From the NCBI GenBank assembly GCA_934491515.1, contig CAKSTF010000008.1, positions 1-64,000 of the forward strand: a DNA stretch of 64,000 nucleotides. Reading direction: 5' to 3'. The notes under the pieces were generated by a model. It had not been told where the DNA came from. It made no database searches and worked only from the letters and a program-made list of their open reading frames with translations. This stretch comes from an uncultured Eubacteriales bacterium (lineage in GTDB: Bacteria > Bacillota > Clostridia > Oscillospirales > Acutalibacteraceae). This document shows, one piece after another, positions 16,896 to 24,198 of the stretch (position 1 is its first letter; every line of letters begins with the position of its first letter). The position numbers and the translations under genes were made by a program.

Positions 16896-16915
16896 TTTAT
16901 CAGTTCCTTTACAGA

Positions 16916-17614
16916 TTATTTTGCAAGTTTTTCTTTAAGTTCGCGCTCCGCCTGCGGCATACGCAGATAAACGGGAAGAAGTTTGTCCGGAGTTACGGTT
17001 TTCCCCTCGGCAAAAAGCCTTTCGGCAGCCGCCGCAACGCCCGTTGCGTTTTGAAACCTGTGCGCGGCATCCGCCGCAGTAACGTTTGTCAAGTTTCCGG
17101 TAAACGGAATAAAAACGTCCGTGCCGTCACCGCATACCGTTACGGAAACGCCTGCCTTGGCAATTTCCGCAGCAAGATCCGCGCAGGAAATCGCACGGTC
17201 TTCGCAAAGGCGGCATATTCTGCCGTTTTCGTATTTAAAAAGTGCGTTGTATACCTGATTTCGCCGCGCGTCCATAACGGGACATATAATGCCGGAAACG
17301 CCTGCCTGTAAGTGCGCCATAGCCTCAAGCGTGGAAACACCTGCACAAGGGGAAGCAGTGGAGGCTGCCATACCTTTTACCGCCGCAATGCCTATGCGCA
17401 CGCCGGTAAAAGAGCCGGGTCCTGCCGCCACCGCAAATCCGTCAATATCAGAAAGGGTAAGTCGTGCAAATTTAAGCACGGCGTTTACTGTGGGCATAAG
17501 CGTTTCGGAATGTGTAACTTTGGTGTTTGAAAACGCGCTTGAAATGATACTGCCGTTTTCGGTGATTGCCGCCGATACGGGTGAGGCGGAACATTCAATT
17601 GAAAGTATTTTCAT
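16916..17614 (-). CDS. tsaB: tRNA threonylcarbamoyladenosine biosynthesis protein TsaB
   Basis: TsaB is the non-catalytic actin-fold partner of TsaD in making t6A at position 37 of ANN-decoding tRNAs. The 232-residue protein shows the ASKHA-fold N-terminus ILSIECSASPVSAAI, the HSETLMPTV motif and the signature AAGPGSFTGVRIGIAAVKGMA (quoted to 20). The gene overlaps the end of tsaE by four bases. TsaD and TsaC are not in this window. Together with mtaB at 54958 (which methylthiolates t6A) the window holds three steps of the same tRNA-37 pathway. Confidence 0.95.
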   Translation of the reverse strand: MKILSIECSASPVSAAITENGSIISSAFSNTKVTHSETLMPTVNAVLKFARLTLSDIDGFAVAAGPGSFTGVRIGIAAVKGMAASTASPCAGVSTLEAMAHLQAGVSGIICPVMDARRNQVYNALFKYENGRICRLCEDRAISCADLAAEIAKAGVSVTVCGDGTDVFIPFTGNLTNVTAADAAHRFQNATGVAAAAERLFAEGKTVTPDKLLPVYLRMPQAERELKEKLAK

Positions 17615-18042
17615 GTTGGTTCCTGCCTTTCAACAGTGATTTTTCTTGTGTTTTCCCCAAGCGACTTGAGGGTTATTCTTACAACATCGTCCGGTAGCGC
17701 CGCTTCGATATTTTCACTCCATTCGGCAGCGATAACGCCGCCCTCGTCGGCGTATTCAAAATAACCGGCGGAATATAAATCATCCCAACCGGTAATACGA
17801 TACATATCAAAATGAAACAGGTCAAGCCTGCCGCCGCGGTATTCGTTGACAAGATTAAAGGTCGGGGAAGTGGTCTCTCCGAAAAAGCCGAGACCGCGAG
17901 CCAGACCTTTTATAAAACGTGTTTTTCCAAGCCCCATACCGCCGTAAAAGGCAAGTATCTCACCGCCGCGGAGGGTATCCGCAAAAGCGGCGGCATAGTT
18001 TTCCGTTTCCTCGGGAGAGTACGAGATAAATTCTTCTTTCAC
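17611..18042 (-). CDS. tsaE: tRNA threonylcarbamoyladenosine biosynthesis ATPase TsaE
   Basis: TsaE is the small P-loop ATPase needed for turnover of the TsaBDE complex. The 143-residue protein carries Walker A GGMGLGKTRFIKGLA at about residues 34-48, SPTFNLVNEY, and the HFDMYRI motif, followed by EWSENIEAALPDD. It is the first gene of the minus-strand operon tsaE-tsaB-rpiB-upp, with a clear promoter at 18075-18103. A slightly shorter C-terminus than average is within the family range. Confidence 0.95.
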   Translation of the reverse strand: MKEEFISYSPEETENYAAAFADTLRGGEILAFYGGMGLGKTRFIKGLARGLGFFGETTSPTFNLVNEYRGGRLDLFHFDMYRITGWDDLYSAGYFEYADEGGVIAAEWSENIEAALPDDVVRITLKSLGENTRKITVERQEPT

Positions 18043-18074
18043 AGATATCTCCCTCCCGTCTTTTTATCCTGTCT

Positions 18075-18103
18075 ATTTTATCACAACGGCGCGCCGCTGT
18101 CAA
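18075..18103 (-). promoter_or_regulatory. Promoter of the tsaE-tsaB-rpiB-upp operon
   Basis: On the minus strand TTGACA (18103-18098) and TAAAAT (18080-18075) are spaced by 17 bases, 33 bases before the tsaE ATG. The spacer contains the palindrome GGCGCGCC. Confidence 0.75.
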
Positions 18104-18212
18104 ACACAAATCACTGTGTCGCGTTTTTTTGTCTTTATTATTAAAAAGTAATTGTAATTATCGGAAAAATATGTTATTATAATAACGAATTTGGATTAAA
18201 GGGGGTTGCTGT

Positions 18213-19061
18213 ATGAGAGCAGACGGAAAAAGACTTAAAAAGATTGATCCTATGTATACCGTTGCGGCGCACATAATGAATAAGCGCTACGATGCGATGA
18301 ATATGATAACGATTGATATTCCGCTTGATTCGATACAGGAATATTTAAACAAAAAGCGTTCTGAAGGGGTTAATATAAGTCACATGGCGTTGCTTATTGC
18401 GGCATATTTGCGCGTTGTGGGCGAATTCCCCGAACTCAATCGCTTTTTTGTAAATAAGCGCCCGTATGCAAGAAACGAATTCTGCGTTTCAATGGTGGTT
18501 TTGAAAGCGGGTCAGCACGGTCACGGTACTATGGCTAAAATGTATTTTGACCTGCACGAAACAATTACGGAAGTAAACGACATTATAAACAAGTTTGTTG
18601 AGGAAAACCGCAACACACCCGATAATAACGGAACCGAGAAAATGATAAAGTTTCTTTTAAGCGTGCCGGGCGTGCTTACCATTGGCGTTTCGCTTTTTAA
18701 ATGGATGGATAAACACGGTCTTTTGCCTAAAAAGATTATTGACGCGTCACCGTTCCATAACAGCCTGTGCATTTCTAATCTGGCGTCTATACGCACAAAT
18801 CACATATATCACCATATTTACGAATTCGGCACTTCAAGCGTGTTTATAGTTATGGGCAACACAAGGGAGGTACCAAAGCGCAAAGGCGGCGAGATAGTTT
18901 TTGAAAAATGTATGCCGCTTGGCGTGGTAATGGACGAAAGAATTGCTTCGGGTACATATTTCGCCATGGCATTCCGCAGATTAAGGCACTATTTGCGAAA
19001 TCCGGAATTGCTTGAAGTTAAACCTTTGGAAGTTAAGTGCGATCCCGCACTTTCAAAATAA
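18213..19061 (+). CDS. 2-oxo acid dehydrogenase E2-like acyltransferase, stand-alone catalytic domain
   Basis: A 282-residue protein with the chloramphenicol-acetyltransferase/E2 fold but no lipoyl or subunit-binding domain. The start MRADGKRLKKIDPM and the block MITIDIPLDSIQEYLNKKR match small E2-like proteins of Clostridia. At the position of the E2 motif DHRxxDG it has MDERIASGTYFAMAFRRLR, so the catalytic His and the structural Asp are replaced by Glu and Ser. Normal E2 transacylation is therefore unlikely. It has GGGGG upstream of the ATG and a TATAAT near 18178. The aldolase gene follows 21 bases later and may be co-transcribed. Function is unknown. Confidence 0.75.
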   Translation: MRADGKRLKKIDPMYTVAAHIMNKRYDAMNMITIDIPLDSIQEYLNKKRSEGVNISHMALLIAAYLRVVGEFPELNRFFVNKRPYARNEFCVSMVVLKAGQHGHGTMAKMYFDLHETITEVNDIINKFVEENRNTPDNNGTEKMIKFLLSVPGVLTIGVSLFKWMDKHGLLPKKIIDASPFHNSLCISNLASIRTNHIYHHIYEFGTSSVFIVMGNTREVPKRKGGEIVFEKCMPLGVVMDERIASGTYFAMAFRRLRHYLRNPELLEVKPLEVKCDPALSK

Positions 19062-19082
19062 TATTTTACGGAGGAAACAAAA

Positions 19083-19946
19083 GTGTTAGTATCAGCAAAA
19101 GAAATGTTAAGAAAAGCCCGCGACGGAAAATATGCCGTAGGTCAGTTTAACATCAACAACCTTGAATGGACAAAATCAATTCTTCTTACCGCGGAAGAAC
19201 TTAAATCTCCCGTAATTCTCGGCGTATCCGAGGGTGCCGGCAAATATATGTGCGGCTTTAAAACCGTTACCGAAATGGTAAAGGCTATGGTAGAGGAACT
19301 CGGCATAACCGTTCCCGTAGCGCTTCACCTTGACCACGGTACTTACGAAGGCGCAAAGAAGTGCATTGAAGCCGGTTTCAGTTCAATTATGTTTGACGGT
19401 TCGCATTATCCGATTGAGGAAAACATTGAAAAAACAAAGGAACTTGTAAAGACTTGTCATGACCTTGGTCTTTCACTCGAGGCGGAAGTAGGCGCGATCG
19501 GCGGCGAAGAAGACGGCGTTATCGGCGGCGGCGAGGTTGCCGACCCGAAAGAATGCAAAATGATAGCCGACCTCGGCGTTGATATGCTGGCTGCCGGTAT
19601 CGGAAATATCCACGGCGTATATCCCGAAAACTGGGCAGGACTCAGGTTCGACGTTCTCGAACAGATAAGCGATATTACCGGCGATATGCCGCTGGTTCTT
19701 CACGGCGGTACCGGAATACCGGCCGATATGATAAAGAAAGCAATCTCGCTCGGCGTTTCCAAAATAAACGTTAACACCGAATGTCAGCTCTCCTTTGCGG
19801 CCGCTACCAGAAAATATATTGAAGAGGGTAAGGATAAACAGGGCAAAGGCTTTGACCCCCGCAAACTCCTGGCTCCCGGTGCGGAAGCAATCAAAGCGAC
19901 CGTTAAAGAGAAAATGGAACTTTTCGGTTCTGTAGGCAAGGCATAA
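19083..19946 (+). CDS. fba: Class II fructose-bisphosphate aldolase
   Basis: This zinc enzyme splits fructose 1,6-bisphosphate into triose phosphates in glycolysis. At 287 residues it is the short class IIB type. Zinc ligands are in VALHLDHGTYEGAK (His), EAEVGAIGGEEDG (acidic), GIGNIHGVYP (His) and VLHGGTGIPADMIKKAIS (His). The catalytic Asp is in LDHG. The start is GTG at 19083 after GGAGGAAAC. A strong terminator follows. It is a complete, ordinary enzyme. Confidence 0.96.
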   Translation: MLVSAKEMLRKARDGKYAVGQFNINNLEWTKSILLTAEELKSPVILGVSEGAGKYMCGFKTVTEMVKAMVEELGITVPVALHLDHGTYEGAKKCIEAGFSSIMFDGSHYPIEENIEKTKELVKTCHDLGLSLEAEVGAIGGEEDGVIGGGEVADPKECKMIADLGVDMLAAGIGNIHGVYPENWAGLRFDVLEQISDITGDMPLVLHGGTGIPADMIKKAISLGVSKINVNTECQLSFAAATRKYIEEGKDKQGKGFDPRKLLAPGAEAIKATVKEKMELFGSVGKA

Positions 19947-19964
19947 GCAGAAGATTTATAAGCA

Positions 19965-19994
19965 AAAACCCGCCGAATATCGGCGGGTTTTCTT
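19965..19994 (+). terminator. Rho-independent terminator after fba
   Basis: AAAACCCGCCGA and TCGGCGGGTTTT form a 12-bp stem with a three-base loop, then CTTTT. Confidence 0.92.
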
Positions 19995-20041
19995 TTATAC
20001 CCTTTTACAAAACAGTAGGTATAATAAGGCAATTGTTTTTT

Positions 20042-20608
20042 CTATATACTCACTGTTCGCGCGTCAAGAAGTTGTGCGTCGGAATCGGCGTGAGTAATTA
20101 AAAGTACGGGCTTGTTTTGTTTTATAAAACGCTCTTTTATTATATCGGCGCATATCAGTTTGTTTTCTTTGTCTATCCCGTTAAAGGCTTCGTCAAGAAT
20201 AAGGGCATCGCCCGCAAAGGCTATTGCGCGCACCATTGCCGCGCGGCGTTTCATACCGCCCGAAAACGTGCCCACTTTTTTCTTTTCACAGCCCGAAAGT
20301 CCTGTTTTTTCAAGAAGCACAAGCGCGTCCTTGTACTGTTCTTCGTTTAAAACCGTGCGAAGGTTTTGTTTAAGTGAAATGCTTTCCACAAACCTGTCCT
20401 CTTGAAAAACCGCTGATATTTTTTTCGGTGCGTTTACAAATCCCGTAAAAGGCAGCAAAATCCCCAAAAGCAATTCTGCGGCGGTCGTTTTTCCGCTGCC
20501 CGAGGCGCCTTTTAAGGCTACGCATTCGCCGTTATTTACGGTAATTGAAAAATCTTCAAGCACGGGCGTGCCGTTATATGAAAAATATACGTTAAGCAGT
20601 TCAAGCAT
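20042..20608 (-). CDS. ABC transporter ATP-binding protein (nitrate/sulfonate/taurine-type importer), short form
   Basis: The 188-residue ATPase belongs to the importer whose permease and binding protein are encoded upstream on the same strand. Walker A is GASGSGKTTAAELL, the signature is TFSGGMKRRAAMVRAIAFAG (SGGMKRR is typical of this subfamily), Walker B is ALILDEAFNGID and the switch His is LLITHADSD. It is about 50 residues shorter than usual SsuB/TauB proteins because the C-terminal extension is missing. All nucleotide-binding motifs are intact. The gene overlaps the permease end by eight bases. Confidence 0.9.
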   Translation of the reverse strand: MLELLNVYFSYNGTPVLEDFSITVNNGECVALKGASGSGKTTAAELLLGILLPFTGFVNAPKKISAVFQEDRFVESISLKQNLRTVLNEEQYKDALVLLEKTGLSGCEKKKVGTFSGGMKRRAAMVRAIAFAGDALILDEAFNGIDKENKLICADIIKERFIKQNKPVLLITHADSDAQLLDARTVSI

Positions 20609-21368
20609 CGCGCCGCACCTCGCTTTTTTTGTACTTGTTCCAAAAAAATTTTACGGCAAACTCAAAAAGCAGACTGAGTATAACAACCGTAAGAGTCAGC
20701 GCATAAACTTCATTAAAATTAAGCGTTCCCTTTGCACGGTAAATGTTTTTCCCTATCGAAATTGCCGGAGTGCAAAGCACCTCTGCCGCAACGCCAGATT
20801 TCCAGGCAAGACCTACCGCGCTTACGGCAGCACTGACGATTCTGTCGGAAGCCGCAGGCAGTTTAATGTTAAACAGCAGTTTTATCGGCTTTACATGGTA
20901 TACCTTTGCCATCTCACAAAGTTTCCTGTCGGTGCCTGTAATGCCGTCGTGTACCGCTTGCCATATAAGCGGCGACACCATCAAAAGCGAAATAAATACC
21001 GGCAGATAATCAACCGATATAAACAGAAACGCAAGGATTATAAACGATACTACCGGTACCGCGCGTACGGTTTTGAGCGCAGGGGAGAGCAACAGGTCGA
21101 ACACCTTTACCGTTGATGTAAGTATTCCGAAAACAAAACCTGTAAACGTTCCGAGAACCAGTCCCGAAAAAATTCTTATAAGCGTTGCTCCCACGCCTTT
21201 CCAATAGGTGGTCTGCGGCAGCATTTTTATAAAAGTACCGAAAACCGAAAAAGGGCCGGGCAAAAACATGCTCAGCGACTCGGGAACAAGAAGGCTCGCA
21301 GCCTCCCAGACAAAAATCCAGAAGGCAGCGGCTGTTATTGTTTTTATAAACTTATTATTTTTCACCAT
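20601..21368 (-). CDS. ABC transporter permease (nitrate/sulfonate/taurine type)
   Basis: A 255-residue membrane protein with about six hydrophobic helices. The segment VPVVSFIILAFLFISVDYLPVFI and the coupling motif LCEMAKVYHVKPIKLLFNIKLPAA (EAA loop; shown in part as YHVKPIKLLF) are typical of the BPD-transport permeases for nitrate, sulfonate, taurine or thiamine precursors. It overlaps the binding-protein gene by 14 bases and lies between that gene and the ATPase. Substrate unknown. Confidence 0.9.
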   Translation of the reverse strand: MVKNNKFIKTITAAAFWIFVWEAASLLVPESLSMFLPGPFSVFGTFIKMLPQTTYWKGVGATLIRIFSGLVLGTFTGFVFGILTSTVKVFDLLLSPALKTVRAVPVVSFIILAFLFISVDYLPVFISLLMVSPLIWQAVHDGITGTDRKLCEMAKVYHVKPIKLLFNIKLPAASDRIVSAAVSAVGLAWKSGVAAEVLCTPAISIGKNIYRAKGTLNFNEVYALTLTVVILSLLFEFAVKFFWNKYKKSEVRRDA

Positions 21369-22362
21369 AATAGAAGTCGTCGGCAGGAAGTTTTCCGCCT
21401 ATGGATGTGGGATCGTATCCAAGCAGAACTTCAAAATAGCCGGTGATGGACTTTTTCATATCTTTACCTGCAACAAATGTAAGATTGCAGTTGGGAATAG
21501 CGGCCTTTGCAATGGGCGCTGCGGGAACTATTTCATAATTTGCGCAAAGTTCGGCGGCATCGTCAACAGATTTCACGGCGTATTTTACGGAAGCCTTATA
21601 TTCTTCAAGGAATTTGTCAACCTGTTCCTTGTTTTCTTCTACATAAGGGGCAAGAGCAACAACGCAGCCCATCATAAGTTTGCTGTCGGAAACTTTAACC
21701 CATTCATCATTTATCGAGAAGGCCCTCTTAAGAGTGTCTTTCTTTGTAAGAACTGTGGTGGCGGCCGGTTCGGGAACCATGGCAACCTCGGCCTTTCCGC
21801 TTACTACTGCCGCTACAAGTTCATCGTTTGTTGCAACAAAGTTAACGGTAACGTCGTTTTCAAGGCCGTTTTCTTTAAGAAGATAACGGAGTATATATTC
21901 GGGGTTTGAGCCTTCACCGGTGGAATATATTGTTTTTCCCTTTAAATCCGCGATGGATTTGATGTTTTCATCGGAAGATATAACAGAAAGAACACCGAGA
22001 GTGTTTACCGCAAGCATCTGTATTTTGCCCTGTGTTTTTGCGTAAAGTTTTGCCGCAAGGTTTGTCGGGACAGAAGCAATGTTAATTTCGCCCGATACTA
22101 TTTTTCCGCTGATTTCATCTGCGGCGGCGGCAACCGTAAACGTGTAGTTGTTCGCGGTCTTTTTATCCTCGCTGTCTTTCATCAGTTTTGCCATACCAAC
22201 GCCGGTAGGTCCTTTAAGGCATGCAACCGACATATCAATGCCTACGTACGCCTTAGAGGGGGTGGGGTCGGAGGATAAGTTATCCTTTTTGCCGCAGCCC
22301 GCAAACGATAAAAGCATTAAAAGAGCCAGTACCGCAGAGATGATTTTTACTGTTTTTTTCAT
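21355..22362 (-). CDS. ABC transporter substrate-binding lipoprotein (NMT1/SsuA-like)
   Basis: A 335-residue solute-binding lipoprotein. The signal peptide ends at the lipobox SFAGC (Cys23). The fold is suggested by GPTGVGMAKLM, INIASVPTNLAAKLY, LKGKTIYSTGEGSNPEYILRY (partly quoted) and VAMVPEPAATT, a pattern shared with nitrate/sulfonate/taurine and thiamine-precursor binding proteins. This subgroup, beside a Crp/Fnr regulator, is frequent in gut Clostridia, with unknown ligand. The gene follows the regulator with six bases between, so the promoter upstream of the regulator should drive the whole operon. Confidence 0.88.
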   Translation of the reverse strand: MKKTVKIISAVLALLMLLSFAGCGKKDNLSSDPTPSKAYVGIDMSVACLKGPTGVGMAKLMKDSEDKKTANNYTFTVAAAADEISGKIVSGEINIASVPTNLAAKLYAKTQGKIQMLAVNTLGVLSVISSDENIKSIADLKGKTIYSTGEGSNPEYILRYLLKENGLENDVTVNFVATNDELVAAVVSGKAEVAMVPEPAATTVLTKKDTLKRAFSINDEWVKVSDSKLMMGCVVALAPYVEENKEQVDKFLEEYKASVKYAVKSVDDAAELCANYEIVPAAPIAKAAIPNCNLTFVAGKDMKKSITGYFEVLLGYDPTSIGGKLPADDFYYGEK

Positions 22363-22368
22363 GATTTC

Positions 22369-22974
22369 TCACCTTTTTATAATAAATTTTTTATTTTCGC
22401 GTATCAAAAGACCGCTTTTTTGAAGTGATTCGATATCCCTGTAAAGACTTGTCCGTCCCACGTTAAGCATTTTCGCAAGTTTTGTCATACCGCAATCTAC
22501 GGTAACAACGCCGTCGTCGTCCGCCTGGGATATAAGAAATTCATACAGCCTGTGTTGTGTTGAAGCAGCCGTAAATGTGTCAAGCCTCAGATTCAGAAAG
22601 CGTATCTTGTCGCTTAAAAAGGTAATATAGTTAAGCGCAAGCGGCGGAAACCTTAAAAACAGGTCGCGAAGTTGCTGCTCACCGAGATAAATAACCGCGC
22701 ATGCAGTATCCGCAACTATGCTGCTGAGTCCGCTTTTCCACTCACCGAATACCGAAGCCGCGCCGAAAAGTTCGCCGCTTTTAAGGGAACGTACCGTGAT
22801 TGCCTGTCCGCCTTCCGCAATGCGCTTTACGGTCGCGCTGCCCTGCACCAAAACGGCTACATATCCGTTACGGTAAAGTTCATTGCCCTTTTTAAATTTT
22901 TCGGGCGGGGGAAGCAGTTTTTTCAACGTCTCTGCTTCTTCGTGGGATAAACCCCTGAAAATACAGTAGGCCAT
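22369..22974 (-). CDS. Crp/Fnr-family transcriptional regulator
   Basis: A 201-residue regulator with an N-terminal cyclic-nucleotide-like beta-barrel (LKSGELFGAASVFGEW, VADTACAVIYLGEQQLRDL) and a C-terminal winged helix (MTKLAKMLNVGRTSLYRDIESLQKSGLL). There is no Fnr-type N-terminal Cys cluster; the single N-terminal Cys in MAYCIF is not enough for an FeS cluster. I chose the ATG at 22974 because GGAGG precedes it; an in-frame ATG at 23007 would put the promoter palindrome inside the coding region. It heads the ABC operon and probably regulates itself through the dyad at 22991-23006. Confidence 0.88.
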   Translation of the reverse strand: MAYCIFRGLSHEEAETLKKLLPPPEKFKKGNELYRNGYVAVLVQGSATVKRIAEGGQAITVRSLKSGELFGAASVFGEWKSGLSSIVADTACAVIYLGEQQLRDLFLRFPPLALNYITFLSDKIRFLNLRLDTFTAASTQHRLYEFLISQADDDGVVTVDCGMTKLAKMLNVGRTSLYRDIESLQKSGLLIRENKKFIIKR

Positions 22975-22990
22975 AAGAAAACCTCCACAT

Positions 22991-23006
22991 TGTTCCAAAA
23001 GGAACA
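22991..23006. promoter_or_regulatory. Candidate autoregulatory operator of the Crp/Fnr operon
   Basis: TGTTCC-AAAA-GGAACA is a perfect dyad with 6-base arms and a 4-base spacer, the geometry of Crp/Fnr sites. It lies between the -10 box (23020-23025) and the gene, where a bound dimer would block transcription. Binding by the encoded regulator is inferred. Confidence 0.6.
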
Positions 23007-23019
23007 CTTTGCATAGGCT

Positions 23020-23048
23020 ATTTTATATCTTAATAGTATTATTGTCAA
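23020..23048 (-). promoter_or_regulatory. Promoter of the Crp/Fnr-ABC operon
   Basis: On the minus strand TTGACA (23048-23043) and TAAAAT (23025-23020) are spaced by 17 bases. The expected start site, near 23012, lies just upstream of the palindrome at 22991-23006. Confidence 0.75.
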
Positions 23049-23062
23049 TAGTAACGCAGAAA

Positions 23063-23092
23063 AAAACCGTCCCGGAAAAAGGAACGGTTTCG
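23063..23092 (-). terminator. Terminator of the DivIVA-like gene
   Basis: AAACCGT and ACGGTTT form a stem around a CCCGGAAAAAGGA loop region. Read on the minus strand it is followed by a T-run, and it sits downstream of the minus-strand gene at 23119. Confidence 0.75.
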
Positions 23093-23118
23093 GTGATTGA
23101 TTTTTTGCTTTAAGGGGG

Positions 23119-23661
23119 TTAGTCGGCGCTTACGGCAGAATCATATTCCGCACGTTTTTCGGCGCTGTCGCGTTCGCGTGCGGCAAGGCGCTCTTTGGCG
23201 GTGTTAAGTTTGTCCGACAAGGTGTCAACACGCTCGGTAAAGTCCGCCGATGTGTCCCTGACGCCGTTCATAATCTCCTCAAGTGAAGTATGCGCCTGTT
23301 CAATGGAAGCAAGATTGCGGTTTATTTCGTCGCAGGCTATGCGGCGGCTTTCCTCCGCGTTCTCCATAATGGCGCGGGCGTTTGCTTGCGATACAATATA
23401 AAGTTTGCCTATCTGTTCGGCAAGACGCTGAAGTTCATCCTTTTTATCAGTGAATTCTTTAAGCTGTTTTTTAAGATCGGATATTTCTTCACCGGCATCG
23501 GAAAGTTTGCGGTTTGCCTCCGCCAGTGAAGATTCAAGTTCCGAAACGTTTGCTTTAAGCGCCGTTTCCTTTTCGGAAAATTCCTTATGCGTTTTCTTTA
23601 CGTATGATATAACATCGCCGCAGTTAAAGCCGAAAAGACTTTTTCTGAATCCGTCAGCCAT
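23119..23661 (-). CDS. DivIVA-like coiled-coil protein
   Basis: A 180-residue, highly charged helical protein. The N-terminus FRKSLFGFNCGDVISYVKKT resembles the membrane-targeting DivIVA start (a hydrophobic turn followed by a helix), and residues 25-85 and 105-175 have heptad-like coiled-coil character (LESSLAEANRKLSDAGEEI, VDTLSDKLNTAKERLAAR). No enzymatic motif is seen. A role in septum, pole or division-site organisation is plausible but only by analogy. It has its own promoter and terminator and is therefore a single-gene unit. Confidence 0.65.
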   Translation of the reverse strand: MADGFRKSLFGFNCGDVISYVKKTHKEFSEKETALKANVSELESSLAEANRKLSDAGEEISDLKKQLKEFTDKKDELQRLAEQIGKLYIVSQANARAIMENAEESRRIACDEINRNLASIEQAHTSLEEIMNGVRDTSADFTERVDTLSDKLNTAKERLAARERDSAEKRAEYDSAVSAD

Positions 23662-23692
23662 AAAAGATCCCCCTTGCGCTAAGTTATAAGTT

Positions 23693-23721
23693 ATTATATC
23701 AAATGCTGTCGTTTATTACAA
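23693..23721 (-). promoter_or_regulatory. Promoter of the DivIVA-like gene
   Basis: On the minus strand TTGTAA (23721-23716) and TATAAT (23698-23693) are spaced by 17 bases, about 32 bases before the ATG, with GGGGG as ribosome binding site. Confidence 0.7.
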
Positions 23722-23805
23722 GAAAAACTTAATTTCGGGGCACTTTCGGCTTTAAAGTAACAATTTTCCGGTTTTTGCTTATTATGTAGTAACGGAGGGA
23801 GGAAT

Positions 23806-23955
23806 ATGCGCAGATGCAAACCTAAGTGCAACAGGGGTATAGTGGCAATTACCTTTGCGGCGGGACTTTTGATCAGTTGTTTTTGTCCGCCCAAATTTTT
23901 AGTGGCGGTATTGGCGGCTTGGGTGATAATTTTGGGACTTACGGCTCCCAGATAA
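23806..23955 (+). CDS. 49-residue two-segment membrane microprotein upstream of spoVM
   Basis: A very strong ribosome binding site (GGAGGGAGG) precedes this short frame. The protein starts with a basic, Cys-containing segment MRRCKPKCNRG and has two hydrophobic stretches: IVAITFAAGLLISCF (about 11-25) and FLVAVLAAWVIILGL (about 31-45), separated by CPPK. This looks like a helical hairpin in the membrane with both ends on the same side. It lies 19 bases before spoVM and may be co-expressed in sporulation. Similar small proteins occur in Clostridia, but I know no named family or function. Confidence 0.7.
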   Translation: MRRCKPKCNRGIVAITFAAGLLISCFCPPKFLVAVLAAWVIILGLTAPR

Positions 23956-23974
23956 TATTTAAGAGGTGTTTTTG

Positions 23975-24055
23975 ATGAAAGTTATACTGATTGAAAAGCC
24001 GAAATTTCTAAGCGGAATACTCAGAATGATATTCGGTATAAAAAAGCAGGCTTGA
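23975..24055 (+). CDS. spoVM: Stage V sporulation protein M (SpoVM)
   Basis: A 26-residue amphipathic peptide which in Bacillus recognises the convex forespore membrane and tethers the spore coat ATPase SpoIVA. The sequence aligns without gaps to the remembered Bacillus subtilis SpoVM, also 26 residues. Identical positions include Met1, Lys2, Ile6, Pro9, Lys10, Phe11, Leu12, Gly14, Ile15, Arg17 and Gly21, including the essential Pro9 and the PKFLxGI core. The ribosome binding site is AAGAGGTG. Two adjacent hairpins follow, the second a terminator. Its presence argues strongly that the organism, or its recent ancestor, forms endospores. Confidence 0.9.
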   Translation: MKVILIEKPKFLSGILRMIFGIKKQA

Positions 24056-24062
24056 AATACAT

Positions 24063-24092
24063 AATGTGACAGAACGGACGGTTCGTCACATT
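24063..24092 (+). promoter_or_regulatory. Long hairpin directly after spoVM
   Basis: AATGTGAC (24063-24070) pairs with GTCACATT (24085-24092) around an inner GAAC/GTTC stem. No T-run follows, so this is probably a message-stabilising hairpin ahead of the true terminator. Confidence 0.5.
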
Positions 24093-24102
24093 GCAGAGAA
24101 AA

Positions 24103-24134
24103 CCCCTCCGAAAATGCGTTCGGAGGGGAATTTT
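24103..24134 (+). terminator. Rho-independent terminator of the spoVM unit
   Basis: CCCCTCCGAA (24103-24112) and TTCGGAGGGG (24119-24128) form a 10-bp stem followed by AATTTTT. Confidence 0.9.
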
Positions 24135-24139
24135 TATGC

Positions 24140-24168
24140 TTGACAAACAGCAAAAGTATATATATAAT
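24140..24168 (+). promoter_or_regulatory. Promoter of yceD-rpmF
   Basis: TTGACA at 24140-24145 and TATAAT at 24163-24168 with a 17-base spacer: a consensus housekeeping promoter 30 bases before the yceD start. Confidence 0.85.
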
Positions 24169-24198
24169 AGATTGCGTGACTGACGAGGTGTGTTAGAT

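Noticed and set aside
23063..23092. Reading this hairpin as part of the Crp/Fnr operator
   Set aside because: It is followed by a T-run on the minus strand and lies at the end of the DivIVA-like gene, so it is a terminator.
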